A DNA stretch of 64,000 nucleotides from Anaerovorax odorimutans (GTDB lineage: Bacteria; Bacillota; Clostridia; Peptostreptococcales; Anaerovoracaceae). A program made the position numbers and the translations under genes. The notes below the pieces were generated by a model that saw only the letters and a program-made list of their open reading frames with translations, made no database searches and had not been told where the DNA came from. Positions 54,222-62,624 of this stretch are shown one piece after another. The stretch is taken from NCBI RefSeq assembly GCF_024459955.1, contig NZ_JANFXK010000006.1, positions 124,001 through 188,000 on the forward strand, read 5' to 3'. Within the stretch, counting starts at the first letter, position 1; each line of letters begins with the position of its first letter.

Positions 54222-54917
54222 CTATTTATCCTTTATCACATACCCGATTCCTCTGACTGTGTGAATAATTTTTTCGCCAAACACGTCGTCGATTTTATTC
54301 CGTAAATAATACACATACACATCTACTACGTTCGTTTCCCCCATATAATCGTATCCCCATACCCGTTCCAGCAGGGTATCCCTGCTCAGGACGATGGACT
54401 TGTTTTCCAAAAGCGTGCGCAGCAGTAAAAATTCCCGTTTGGTCAGATCAATGGGCGCGTCCCCATAGGTCACGGTATGGCGGGCCGTATCCATGCGCAG
54501 CCGGCCGTAAACCAGGGGCTTTTCCTCGCCGGCGGCTGCCGCGGTTTCGGTTTTGGGAGCCTTTTTCAGCGCCACCCGGATTCGGGCCAGCAGCTCTTCA
54601 ATGGCAAAGGGTTTGGTAATATAGTCATCCGCTCCCATATCCAGCCCGGACACCTTATCCATGACCGCGTCTCTGGCCGTGAGCATGATAACCGGAACCT
54701 GAGAAGTCTTGCGCAGGCGGCGCAGCACCTCCATACCGGAAAGCTCCGGCAGCATGATATCCAAAAGGACCAGGTCGTAGGCTCCGCTCTTGGCCATTTC
54801 AAGACCTGTGCGGCCATCGGCGGCTTTTCCTACCTCATAACCTTCATGTACCAGCTCCAGCTCGGTGAATCTGGCGATCTTTTCTTCGTCCTCTATGAGA
54901 AGAATTTTTACTGACAT
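54222..54917 (-). CDS. OmpR-family response regulator
   Basis: 231 residues. Receiver: IEDEEKI, LVLLDIMLPELSG with the phospho-Asp, LTARD and ITKPFAIEEL. The C-terminal winged helix ends HTVRGIGYVIKDK. It lies between a UBA-like protein gene and its cognate kinase. Tandem 11-bp repeats upstream of the operon look like its binding site. Confidence 0.95.
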   Translation of the reverse strand: MSVKILLIEDEEKIARFTELELVHEGYEVGKAADGRTGLEMAKSGAYDLVLLDIMLPELSGMEVLRRLRKTSQVPVIMLTARDAVMDKVSGLDMGADDYITKPFAIEELLARIRVALKKAPKTETAAAAGEEKPLVYGRLRMDTARHTVTYGDAPIDLTKREFLLLRTLLENKSIVLSRDTLLERVWGYDYMGETNVVDVYVYYLRNKIDDVFGEKIIHTVRGIGYVIKDK

Positions 54918-54929
54918 ACTGCTTGCTCC

Positions 54930-55514
54930 TTATCGATCGTCCTTTTTTATTTCCGACTTAAAATTATTGACTGCTTCCGTAGCCGAATCCATCGCCCGGT
55001 TGACTTGTTCTTTCCCCAGGTCCGCGCCTTTGAAATTATAGCTAAAGTCAAAGAAAAGACTGATGACCATAATCGGCACTACTACCCAGAAGAAGAGAAT
55101 CAGCAGGATGATAAAAGCGATTACCGGCAGATCCATCAGAGGCTGCCCGTGCTGCTTGATGACCAGACTGTTGTCGCAGCCCTTTTTTACCAGGTATTTG
55201 ATCGCTCTTCCCAGCTTGGTAAAGAAATTATCTCCCTGCTTACCGCGGGATTGTTTTTTATTTTCGTCCTGCCGGCCGCTTTCTTCGGTACCGCAGACTG
55301 TTAAGGGATGGGCAGGCTGGGATCCCTGAGCAGTATCGGCTGAGCCTTCCTGACCGCTTTCCTGCTTTGGCACATCCTTTACTTTTCCCTGGGTTTCCAG
55401 CTTTACCAGCGCGTCCAGCATATCCCAATCGCATTCTTCCAGTGCCTTTTTCGCCTCTTCATAGCTGACGTCCGCGCGCTGTCTTAATTTTTCTACTTTT
55501 TCCAAATGATCCAT
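54930..55514 (-). CDS. Membrane protein with N-terminal UBA-like domain (DUF4342-like)
   Basis: 194 residues. Residues 1-42 form a UBA-like three-helix unit (VEKLRQRADVSYEEAKKALE, then WDMLDALVKLETQGKV). A low-complexity charged linker runs to about 95, followed by an amphipathic region and one or two membrane helices (about 135-168), then a short soluble tail. As first gene of a two-component operon it may be a membrane-stress effector or an accessory of the kinase; this is inference. The ATG follows CGGAGGTAACG. Confidence 0.75.
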   Translation of the reverse strand: MDHLEKVEKLRQRADVSYEEAKKALEECDWDMLDALVKLETQGKVKDVPKQESGQEGSADTAQGSQPAHPLTVCGTEESGRQDENKKQSRGKQGDNFFTKLGRAIKYLVKKGCDNSLVIKQHGQPLMDLPVIAFIILLILFFWVVVPIMVISLFFDFSYNFKGADLGKEQVNRAMDSATEAVNNFKSEIKKDDR

Positions 55515-55560
55515 GTCGTTACCTCCGTGATTGTTACTGTTGATTTCTGTTTACAGCCTT

Positions 55561-55620
55561 ATCATACAAAAGGTTTCTTAGACTGCAATTTAAGAAAAAT
55601 TAGAAAATCATTAGAAAATC
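55561..55620 (-). promoter_or_regulatory. Promoter and OmpR-type tandem repeats of the two-component operon
   Basis: Minus strand: TTGCAG (55588-55583), 16 bp, TATGAT (55566-55561). Three 11-bp units abut the -35 box: ATTTAAGAAAA (55588-55598), ATTAGAAAATC (55599-55609) and ATTAGAAAATC (55610-55620), read on the plus strand. Head-to-tail repeats with one-turn spacing are the usual OmpR/PhoB binding format, so autoregulation is likely. Confidence 0.65.
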
Positions 55621-55686
55621 ACTATCGCCTTATTGTACCACAAAAGCGCAGGGAAAAACAGGAGTCTTCCCGGTCCGCGTCCTTCC

Positions 55687-55715
55687 TTGCCTGCCTTTGG
55701 GATTTGGCGTATAAT
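55687..55715 (+). promoter_or_regulatory. Promoter of the HutD-like gene giving a leaderless mRNA
   Basis: TTGCCT (55687-55692), 17 bp, TATAAT (55710-55715). The ATG at 55722 begins seven bases after the -10 box, exactly where transcription should start. Confidence 0.6.
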
Positions 55716-55721
55716 ACCCTT

Positions 55722-56420
55722 ATGAATTATAAACTGTACAAGGAAGAAAATTTTCATACGGGCAGATGGTCCGGAGGAGAGACAAAGGAACTGGCCATCT
55801 TTCCCGGGGAAGCATCTTATGGGGAGCGGAACTTTATCTGGCGGCTCAGCCTGGCGACCGGAGAACAGGAAGTATCCGCATTTACCAGCCTCCCGCATTA
55901 TGACCGGGTGCTGGTGGTACTGGAAGGCGATACGGTGCTGGCCTATGAAGGTCAGCGGGTGATCCGGCTCAAAGAATTGGAGCAGGATCGTTTTGACGGA
56001 GGCTTTTCAACTAAGAGCTTCGGTAAAACTAAAGACTATAACCTGATGGTTCGCAAGGGAGGCGCGGGGTATCTGGACGTATTGGAGCTTACGGAGGAAA
56101 GGCAGGTTCCGGAGCGGGAACCTTCTGAAGGAAAGGCTCACAGCTGGCAGGCCTTTTACTGTCATGAGGGCTGTGGCGTGGTAACCTTCGGCGAAGAGCG
56201 TCAGGTGGTAAGGCCGGGCGAGCAATTGGTAATTTACAGCGATGCCGGAGAGGAGACGCCGGTGGACGTCATGGGAGAGGGCGTTCTGATCCGGGCCCAG
56301 ATTTTTCACGATGACCTGGTTCTGCCAGCGGAGGATATTGCCGGAGAAAAGGGATTTTGGGCAAACCTGGCAGCGCGCTTGAGGGCGGCTATTGGTTCCG
56401 CATCTGAAACTGGACTTTAG
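55722..56420 (+). CDS. HutD/Ves family cupin-like protein
   Basis: 232 residues. The N-terminal RWSGGETKELAIFP and the FIWRLSLATGEQEVSAFTSL strand pair with YDRVLVVLEGDTVLAYEG are the family signature (PF05962), a bicupin-like fold named for genes in histidine-utilisation operons and for the cold-stress protein Ves. The longer in-frame extension to 55506 would cross a promoter and is rejected. No Shine-Dalgarno exists because the -10 box is immediately upstream. No hut genes are nearby. It is convergent with the PadR gene, overlapping by 4 bp. Confidence 0.85.
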   Translation: MNYKLYKEENFHTGRWSGGETKELAIFPGEASYGERNFIWRLSLATGEQEVSAFTSLPHYDRVLVVLEGDTVLAYEGQRVIRLKELEQDRFDGGFSTKSFGKTKDYNLMVRKGGAGYLDVLELTEERQVPEREPSEGKAHSWQAFYCHEGCGVVTFGEERQVVRPGEQLVIYSDAGEETPVDVMGEGVLIRAQIFHDDLVLPAEDIAGEKGFWANLAARLRAAIGSASETGL

Positions 56421-56965
56421 CGGGAACGTTCCGGCCCGCCGTCCATTTGCTCCCGCAGCGAACCAACCCAGGTTTCAATGGCCTCAGCCAGAATCAGCTG
56501 CTGCTTTAAGACCGCCATCCCGGTTTCCGGGATTTCCGCCGCGTCTTTCTTCCTTTCGAGGTTTTCCTGCAAATAACCTTTGAGTATTTTTATATTAGCC
56601 TCGATATCGCTTAAACAGGATTCCTGGGTTTCCGGCGGGAGGCTGTCCAGGTTTACGATTACTGCGTTAAAATCTAAAAAAATGCGAATCGGTTTTTCGG
56701 CAATTTCCAGCATAAGCCTTTCAAATTCTTTTTCTCCGGCAGCTGTCAGAGCGTACACGGTTTTCTCGGCCATTTTCCCTTCCCTGACGGTATTGCCCTG
56801 AACATACCCCTTTTTCTCCAGCTGAATTACTTTTTTATAGATGGAGGGGGTGCTGATTTTCACCCATTTGGATATGTTTCGATACTCCACCAGCTTTTGA
56901 ATGTCATAAGCGCTTAAAGACTCTTTTTTCAACATTCCCAAGACAATCAAATCAATTGTAGCCAT
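56417..56965 (-). CDS. PadR-family transcriptional regulator
   Basis: 182 residues. N-terminal winged helix: IDLIVLGMLKKESLSAYDIQ, STPSIYKKVIQLEKKGYV, ending in KTVYALTAAGEKEF. A C-terminal four-helix (PadR-C) domain follows. It is divergent from a MATE exporter with two identical palindromes between the genes, so it most likely represses the exporter and itself. Confidence 0.9.
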   Translation of the reverse strand: MATIDLIVLGMLKKESLSAYDIQKLVEYRNISKWVKISTPSIYKKVIQLEKKGYVQGNTVREGKMAEKTVYALTAAGEKEFERLMLEIAEKPIRIFLDFNAVIVNLDSLPPETQESCLSDIEANIKILKGYLQENLERKKDAAEIPETGMAVLKQQLILAEAIETWVGSLREQMDGGPERSR

Positions 56966-56985
56966 AAGGACCTCCTTTTTTTCTC

Positions 56986-57053
56986 TTGACAGTTACTATA
57001 AATTATAGTAATATATACAGCGTTGTCAAGTTACTATAAATTATAGTAATATA
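56986..57053 (+). promoter_or_regulatory. Tandem promoters with two PadR operators
   Basis: The 19-bp palindrome TTACTATAAATTATAGTAA occurs at 56993-57011 and 57031-57049, 38 bp apart. Each lies in the spacer of a promoter: TTGACA (56986-56991) with TAATAT (57009-57014), and TTGTCA (57024-57029) with TAATAT (57048-57053). Binding would block both. Confidence 0.8.
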
Positions 57054-57084
57054 CTTTATAATTAAAACGGAGAGGAGAGTCAAT

Positions 57085-58518
57085 ATGAATGGACGCAATG
57101 GAAAAATGGAACTGCTGGGGAAGACGCCGATACCCAAAGCCCTTTTAGCAATGGGGCTGCCCACGATGATTGGCATGATGATTAATGCGCTGTACAATTT
57201 GGTGGATGCTTACTTTGTAGGAGGCCTGGGGAGCAGCCAGATGGGTGCGATTTCAGTGGTTTTTCCGCTGGGACAGGCTGTCGTGGGATTAGGCCTGCTG
57301 TTCGGAAACGGGGCCGCATCTTACATTTCCAGATTGTTGGGGCGTGGTGACAGGGAAACTGGGGGAAGGGCAGCCAGTACCGCTCTTTACAGCAGCCTTT
57401 TGGCGGGAGCGGCGTTGATAATTGGTACGATCCTGTTTTTAAGCCCGGTGCTGAAGCTGCTGGGCGCGACGGAAAGCATACTGCCCTATGCGGAAACTTA
57501 TGCTGGTATCTATATGGTTTTCTCAATATTTAACGTGTTCAATGTCACAATGAACAATCTCGTGACAAGCGAGGGCGCGGCCAAGACTACCATGCTGGCG
57601 CTCCTGGCGGGGGCGATGCTGAATATCCTTTTGGACCCGGTCTTCATTTATCTGTTGGATTTAGGGGTAGCCGGCGCTGCCATCGCTACAGCCATTTCCC
57701 AGATCGTTTCCGCATCGGTATATCTGTGCTATATCTTGAGAAAAAAGAGTCTTTTCCGGTTCAGCGTCAGGGAATGCTGCTTTTCAAAAGAAATTTTTTC
57801 GGAGATTTTTAAAATAGGCGTTCCGACGCTGGTCTTCCAGCTGCTGATTAGCCTTGCCGTTGCCCTTATCAATATGGAGGCGAAGGAATACGGCGACTCT
57901 ATGATCGCAGCCATGGGAGCGGTAACGAGAATTATATCCATGGGCAGCCTGATGGTCTTTGGATTTATAAAGGGCTTTCAGCCGATTGCCGGATATAGCT
58001 ACGGGGCTGGAGATTATGGCCGCCTGAAAAAAGCGATTAAAACCGCAGTGCTGTGGTCATCGCTGTTTTGCATTGCCTTCGGATGCATTGCGGCATTGCT
58101 TTCAGAACCCATTATCTCAGGGTTTGCGGCAGATGACGCAGAAATGGTCAATTTTGGGCAAAACGCCCTCAGGGCCAATGGACTGTCGTTCATGCTCTTT
58201 GGCTTCTATACCGTATATTCATCTCTTTTTCTGGCGCTGGGAAAAGGAAGGGCGGGGTTTATCCTCGGCGCCCTGAGGCAGGGAATTTGCTTTGTGCCCG
58301 TTATTCTGATCCTGCCGGGCCTTTGGGGAGCCAACGGTATTCTCTACGCACAGCCGGCCGCCGATGTCCTTTCCGCGGGCATTACGGTGTTTATGGCCGT
58401 GGGACTGCACAAGGAACTGGTAGCGGATAAGTTTGCAGGGTGCGAAAATATGGAAGAGGTACATAAAGCCATTGAGGAAGTCAGAGAAATGGCTAAAAAA
58501 GAAAAGCCTGCCGAATAG
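57085..58518 (+). CDS. MATE-family multidrug efflux transporter
   Basis: 477 residues, 12 helices in two six-helix bundles, with TPIPKALLAMGLPTMIGMMI and NALYNLVDAYFVGGLGSSQM at the start and GFQPIAGYSYGAG in the second half. It exports cationic drugs or dyes using a sodium or proton gradient. GGAGAGGAG precedes the ATG. Expression is probably governed by the adjacent PadR repressor. A G/C-rich stem (GACAGGG/CCCTGTC, about 58535-58567) follows the gene. Confidence 0.93.
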   Translation: MNGRNGKMELLGKTPIPKALLAMGLPTMIGMMINALYNLVDAYFVGGLGSSQMGAISVVFPLGQAVVGLGLLFGNGAASYISRLLGRGDRETGGRAASTALYSSLLAGAALIIGTILFLSPVLKLLGATESILPYAETYAGIYMVFSIFNVFNVTMNNLVTSEGAAKTTMLALLAGAMLNILLDPVFIYLLDLGVAGAAIATAISQIVSASVYLCYILRKKSLFRFSVRECCFSKEIFSEIFKIGVPTLVFQLLISLAVALINMEAKEYGDSMIAAMGAVTRIISMGSLMVFGFIKGFQPIAGYSYGAGDYGRLKKAIKTAVLWSSLFCIAFGCIAALLSEPIISGFAADDAEMVNFGQNALRANGLSFMLFGFYTVYSSLFLALGKGRAGFILGALRQGICFVPVILILPGLWGANGILYAQPAADVLSAGITVFMAVGLHKELVADKFAGCENMEEVHKAIEEVREMAKKEKPAE

Positions 58519-58608
58519 GATGGACGCAGAAGACAGGGGGGCGGGCTTGCCGCCGCGCCCTGTCAGAGAGAGAGTCCCATCTTTTCGCAGTTTTGTTTCT
58601 GGATGCAG

Positions 58609-59034
58609 TTATAACGGCACCTGGAATTCTTCTGTTTGGAATTTCGCGTAATACCTGCCCTTTTCAGCAGTAAATTTGAGTACGCAGTAATCCGGGTCCG
58701 TTACTCCCTTTGGATAATACATAGTATCGCCTTCCTGCCAGATCATCTCTTTGCTGGCCGCATCCTCCAGAACTTCAACTGTCCCGGTCAGCATTACGCC
58801 TCGGAAAAATCGCCGGTCACAAAAATAGATACACGCTTTTTCATTTTTTCGGTATTGCGCGACCTTCAGCGATGAGGTATTGGTTGTAAAATAAAAGGTG
58901 TGTATGCCCTCGCGCTTTCTGGGCGGCAGCATCGCTCTTGTATTCGGGAAGCCGTCTTTATCGACGGAACTGATAAAGGCGACGCCCTGCTTATCAATTA
59001 AATTGCCAATGGTTTTTTCCGTATCTCTCATCAT
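58609..59034 (-). CDS. Pyridoxamine 5'-phosphate oxidase-family flavoprotein
   Basis: 141 residues of the small split-barrel FMN-binding fold: GVAFISSVDKDGFPNTRAML, HTFYFTTNTSSLKVAQYRKN and ACIYFCDRRFFRGVMLTGTV. Such proteins are general stress or F420/FMN oxidoreductases rather than PdxH; the substrate is unknown. It lies 18 bp behind the HxlR gene and has AAGGAGG, so they form an operon. Confidence 0.88.
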   Translation of the reverse strand: MMRDTEKTIGNLIDKQGVAFISSVDKDGFPNTRAMLPPRKREGIHTFYFTTNTSSLKVAQYRKNEKACIYFCDRRFFRGVMLTGTVEVLEDAASKEMIWQEGDTMYYPKGVTDPDYCVLKFTAEKGRYYAKFQTEEFQVPL

Positions 59035-59052
59035 AGTAGAGTACCTCCTTGT

Positions 59053-59469
59053 CTATAAACCAATTATAATCAAAAAAAGCTTGCTGCATATTACCCACTT
59101 TTTCGTAACTATGCTACAAAAGATTCTTTTTTTCAAAAAATCAACGCGATCGTCCTCAATCATCATTTCAATGCCGATTTCCTGCATGATTTCGATGGCG
59201 CACAGCATTTTCTCGCCTCGTGGGGTCAGAAAATAGTCAACCTTAAGAGGGTAACCTTCGTAGGATTTTTTCGCAGCCATCCCATACTCGATCAGTTCTT
59301 TCAACTGCTCAATCAGCATCTTTTGGGTAATTCCATTGATTTCTTTTTTCAGACTCGATAATGACTGGGTCCCTTTCCCAAGCTGCCACAGGATAATAGG
59401 TTTCCATTTTCCCTTTGTAATATCATGAGTTAATTCCAAAGGACAGGTGTATTCCGCACGCGTTTTCAT
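59053..59469 (-). CDS. HxlR-family transcriptional regulator
   Basis: 138 residues. The family winged helix starts YTCPLELTHDITKGKWKPII and continues SLSSLKKEINGITQKMLIEQ and VDYFLTPRGEKM. The tail after about residue 105 is longer than usual and hydrophobic. HxlR proteins sense redox or electrophiles, which suits flavoprotein genes on both sides. GGAGGTAAAAC precedes the ATG. Confidence 0.9.
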   Translation of the reverse strand: MKTRAEYTCPLELTHDITKGKWKPIILWQLGKGTQSLSSLKKEINGITQKMLIEQLKELIEYGMAAKKSYEGYPLKVDYFLTPRGEKMLCAIEIMQEIGIEMMIEDDRVDFLKKRIFCSIVTKKWVICSKLFLIIIGL

Positions 59470-59603
59470 GTTTTACCTCCTCAGTTCTGATTGTATTATA
59501 ACATCGAATACCGGTTTTTAAGAAAAAGTCGTGCTGTTTTTTCTGCTCCACTTAATATATAATCAATAGTACAAAATCAATATGAGACAGGAGGGAAACA
59601 GTT

Positions 59604-60254
59604 ATGAAAATTATTGCGATCAATGGCAGTCCGAGAGAAAATCACAATACGGGAACCTTATTGAAAAAAGCCCTTGAAGGGGCGGCTTCCTGCGGGGCGG
59701 AGACTGAATTCGTGAATCTATACAAGCTGAATTACAAGGGATGTGTCAGCTGCTTTGCCTGTAAGTTAAAAGATGGCGAAAGCTACGGCAAGTGCGCTTA
59801 TCTGGATGATCTATTGCCGCTGCTCGATTGGGTTGCGGAAGCCGATGCAATTATTCTAGGCTCACCCATCTACTTTGCGTCCGTGACCGGAGAGATGCGT
59901 TCGTTTTTGGAGCGCCTGTTGTTCTCCTGTCTTTCTTATACAAAGGATCGGAAAAGCCTGTTCCCCAAGAAATTGCCGGTGGGATTTATTTATACGATGA
60001 ATGTCACAGAAGCGCAAATGGAAGAACTGGGATACAGAGATTCTCTGCGTTTTGCGGAAGCATCGCTGGAGGAGAGATTCGGCTACTTCGAGGCATTATA
60101 TGCCTATGACACCTACCAGTTTGACGATTATTCAAAATATGTTGCTACGGCTTTTGACAGTGAGAAAAAGGCCAAAGCACGGGAAGAAGAGTTCCCGATT
60201 TATTGCCAAAAGGCGTTTGATTTGGGCGTGAAATTTGCCTCGGAAAAACTTTAA
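59604..60254 (+). CDS. NADPH-dependent FMN reductase/flavodoxin-like protein
   Basis: 216 residues. The FMN phosphate loop is INGSPRENHNTGTLLKKAL; CVSCFACK (near 52) is a conserved Cys pair of this iron-sulfur-flavoprotein-like branch; AIILGSPIYFASVTGEMRSF completes the FMN site. It probably reduces quinones or flavins. It is divergent from the HxlR gene, whose 134-bp upstream region carries TATAAT boxes for both directions and ATCAATA repeats. Confidence 0.9.
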   Translation: MKIIAINGSPRENHNTGTLLKKALEGAASCGAETEFVNLYKLNYKGCVSCFACKLKDGESYGKCAYLDDLLPLLDWVAEADAIILGSPIYFASVTGEMRSFLERLLFSCLSYTKDRKSLFPKKLPVGFIYTMNVTEAQMEELGYRDSLRFAEASLEERFGYFEALYAYDTYQFDDYSKYVATAFDSEKKAKAREEEFPIYCQKAFDLGVKFASEKL

Positions 60255-60317
60255 CCATCCACTATAACACCAGCCTTTCTTTTCGTGTTATGCTGATAGA
60301 AGACAGGAGAGGCAAAT

Positions 60318-61091
60318 ATGGATAAAACGTATTCCACTTCAGAAGTGGCAAAAATAATCGGCATACATCCCAACACGGTAAGGCTGTATGAAGAACTGGA
60401 ACTGATCAGCAGGCCCCGAAGACAACCCAATGGATACCGTATCTTTACCCGGCAGCACATAGAGCAGTTTCAAATCGCCCGCCTGGCTTTTCAGGTGGAA
60501 GTGCTGCAGAATGGGCTGCGAAAGCAAGCTGTCCGCATCATAAAGGCAGCGGCGCGAAATGAATTTTCTGAGGCCATTGTATTGACGCAGGAGTACTTGC
60601 AGCAGGTAGAGCGGGAGCAAAAAAATGCCGAAGAGGCTATTGAAATTACCGAAGGGCTGTTTGACAGGGGCCTGCAGGAAGATGAAGATGCGTCCCTGCG
60701 GCTGACCAGAAAGGAAACAGCCGATTTACTGTGTATAACCATTGACACTCTGAGAAACTGGGAGCTGAATGGGCTCCTTTCTGTGAAACGAAAACACAAC
60801 GGATATCGGGTTTATACGGATCGGGACATCCGGCGGCTTAAAATTATTCGTTCTCTGCGATGCGCCAATTACTCGCTGGCTTCTATCCTCCGGATGCTGC
60901 GGGCCGTAGACGTCGATCCCGGCACAGATATCAAAGCGATAATCGACACCCCCAAAGCCGGAGAAGATATTATCAGTGCCTGCGACCAGCTGCTTTCATC
61001 CCTTTCCCACGCAAAGAAAAATTTCCAGGTGATTGAGCGGCGGCTCTGCGCGATGCGAAAATACTACCCTACAGTTTACCACCAGACTTGA
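60318..61091 (+). CDS. Tandem-domain MerR-type regulator
   Basis: 257 residues with two MerR helix-turn-helix domains. The first is at 1-70 (YSTSEVAKIIGIHPNTVRLY, GYRIFTRQHIEQF), the second at about 133-200 (LRLTRKETADLLCITIDTLR, GYRVYTDRDIRRL), joined by a helical linker. Both keep the wing motif NGYR(I/V)(F/Y)T. A single chain could bind one dyad as a pseudo-dimer. The upstream region has a dyad ATAACAC/GTGTTAT about 14 bp apart (60263-60290). An ABC exporter follows, presumably its target. Confidence 0.88.
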   Translation: MDKTYSTSEVAKIIGIHPNTVRLYEELELISRPRRQPNGYRIFTRQHIEQFQIARLAFQVEVLQNGLRKQAVRIIKAAARNEFSEAIVLTQEYLQQVEREQKNAEEAIEITEGLFDRGLQEDEDASLRLTRKETADLLCITIDTLRNWELNGLLSVKRKHNGYRVYTDRDIRRLKIIRSLRCANYSLASILRMLRAVDVDPGTDIKAIIDTPKAGEDIISACDQLLSSLSHAKKNFQVIERRLCAMRKYYPTVYHQT

Positions 61092-61108
61092 AGCTGGTGG
61101 TATTATTT
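61077..61108 (+). terminator. Hairpin at the end of the MerR gene
   Basis: TACCACCAG (61077-61085) pairs with CTGGTGGTA (61094-61102), then TTATTTT. The stop codon lies in the loop. It may reduce read-through into the ABC genes. Confidence 0.6.
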
Positions 61109-61143
61109 TGGAGAAAAACAGATAAGTAAAGGAGAAAAATAAA

Positions 61144-61875
61144 ATGAAGACAGCAATTGACGTACAAGACTTATGGAAGTCTTACTCAGGAATTCCTGCT
61201 GTCCGCGGAATGAGCATGCGGGTGGCGCAGGGCGAAGTGTTCGGCCTGCTTGGAGCCAACGGCGCAGGAAAGAGCACTGCCATAGAGTGTATCCTGGGTA
61301 CGAAGAAGGCGGATCGGGGTTCCGCGGCTATCCTGGGGCTCGATCCGCAGCAGCAGAGAAGCCAGTTGTTTGAGCAGGTTGGCGTGCAATTTCAGGAAGC
61401 CAGCTATCCCGATAAAATAAAGGTGGGGGAGTTGTGTGAGGAAACCTGCTGTCTGTACAGAAAAGCAGCCGATTACCATTTCCTGCTGAACCAATTGGGG
61501 CTTACGGAAAAAAAGAAAAACTTCGTGTCTGAACTATCGGGCGGCGAAAAGCAGAGGCTGTTTATTGTGCTGGCCCTGATCCCAAATCCGAAGGTTGTGT
61601 TTCTTGATGAACTGACGACTGGGCTGGACCCCAGAGCAAGACGAGAAGTTTGGAAATGTCTTTTGGAAATGAAGAAGGCAGGACTGTCTATTTTTCTGAC
61701 GTCACACTTTATGGAAGAAGTAGAGCTTTTATGCGACAGAGTTGCGGTATTAAAGAAAGGCGATGTTGTTTTCTGCGGCACAGTGAATGAAATGATAAGA
61801 AAAAGCCCTTATGAACGATTGGAACAAGCGTATCTCTGGTTTACCGATGAGGAGGAAGAAATTGAAAACCTTTAA
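61144..61875 (+). CDS. ABC transporter ATP-binding protein
   Basis: 243 residues. Walker A GANGAGKST, Q-loop QFQEASYPDKI, signature ELSGGEKQR, Walker B KVVFLDELTTGLDP and the H-loop LTSHFMEE are all intact. This is the ATPase of an ABC-2 type exporter. It overlaps the permease gene by 14 bp and follows the MerR gene. Confidence 0.95.
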   Translation: MKTAIDVQDLWKSYSGIPAVRGMSMRVAQGEVFGLLGANGAGKSTAIECILGTKKADRGSAAILGLDPQQQRSQLFEQVGVQFQEASYPDKIKVGELCEETCCLYRKAADYHFLLNQLGLTEKKKNFVSELSGGEKQRLFIVLALIPNPKVVFLDELTTGLDPRARREVWKCLLEMKKAGLSIFLTSHFMEEVELLCDRVAVLKKGDVVFCGTVNEMIRKSPYERLEQAYLWFTDEEEEIENL

Positions 61876-62605
61876 AACAATGCTTAAAATCGAGTTGAAA
61901 CTATCTCTTAGAGGGATGGATATGTTTATTTTCGCCATCTGCCTGCCGGTGGTGATGGTGATTCTGCTGGGATTCATTTATGGAGACAGACCGGCCTTTT
62001 CCGGTGCGGAATACACGTTCTTTGAACAGTCCTTTGGGGCGCTTGCAACCATTTCCATCTGCGCCGGAGGGGTCATGGGACTGCCCCTTTTGATTTCCGA
62101 CTATCGCCATAGAAAAATTCTGAAACGATTTCAGGTCACTCCCGTCAGCCCATCGCGGATTTTGATGGTTCATATTGGGATCTATGCGATTTATGCCATT
62201 GTTTCAGTGATTCTGATCTATATCATTTCTGCGATTTTCTTTGGTTACCGGATGGAAGGTTCCTTGGTATGGTTCGCAGTCACTTATCTGCTGGTTATGC
62301 TGTCCATGTTCAGCATAGGCATGGTCGTGGGCGGACTGGCACCCGATCAGAAGACGGCTGGTATTGCGGCAAGCATACTGTATTTCCCAATGCTGATCTT
62401 TTCCGGGGCCACGCTCCCCTATGAGGTAATGCCGGAAGTGTTTCAGAAAATAGCAAATGTGCTGCCGTTAACACAGGGGATCAAGCTTTTAAAAATTGTT
62501 TCCTTAGGAGAGCCTGCTGCTTTGGGCATTGTTCCCATGGTATTTTTAACGGTCCTGCTGGTCCTGTGCAGTGGAATCGCAGTTCGATTTTTCCGGTGGG
62601 AATAA
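61862..62605 (+). CDS. ABC-2 type transporter permease
   Basis: 247 residues, six predicted helices with the typical late FSGATLPYEVMPEVFQKIANVLP segment. The TTG at 61862 is chosen: GAGGAGGAAG is correctly spaced before it, while the ATG at 61847 overlaps that site. It pairs with the preceding ATPase as a drug, peptide or lipid exporter. Confidence 0.9.
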   Translation: MKTFKTMLKIELKLSLRGMDMFIFAICLPVVMVILLGFIYGDRPAFSGAEYTFFEQSFGALATISICAGGVMGLPLLISDYRHRKILKRFQVTPVSPSRILMVHIGIYAIYAIVSVILIYIISAIFFGYRMEGSLVWFAVTYLLVMLSMFSIGMVVGGLAPDQKTAGIAASILYFPMLIFSGATLPYEVMPEVFQKIANVLPLTQGIKLLKIVSLGEPAALGIVPMVFLTVLLVLCSGIAVRFFRWE

Positions 62606-62624
62606 CGGTTTCTCCCTAAACCGA

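Noticed and set aside
55506-55721. N-terminal extension of the HutD-like protein
   Set aside because: The extension has no family similarity and spans the promoter of the opposing operon and of the gene itself.
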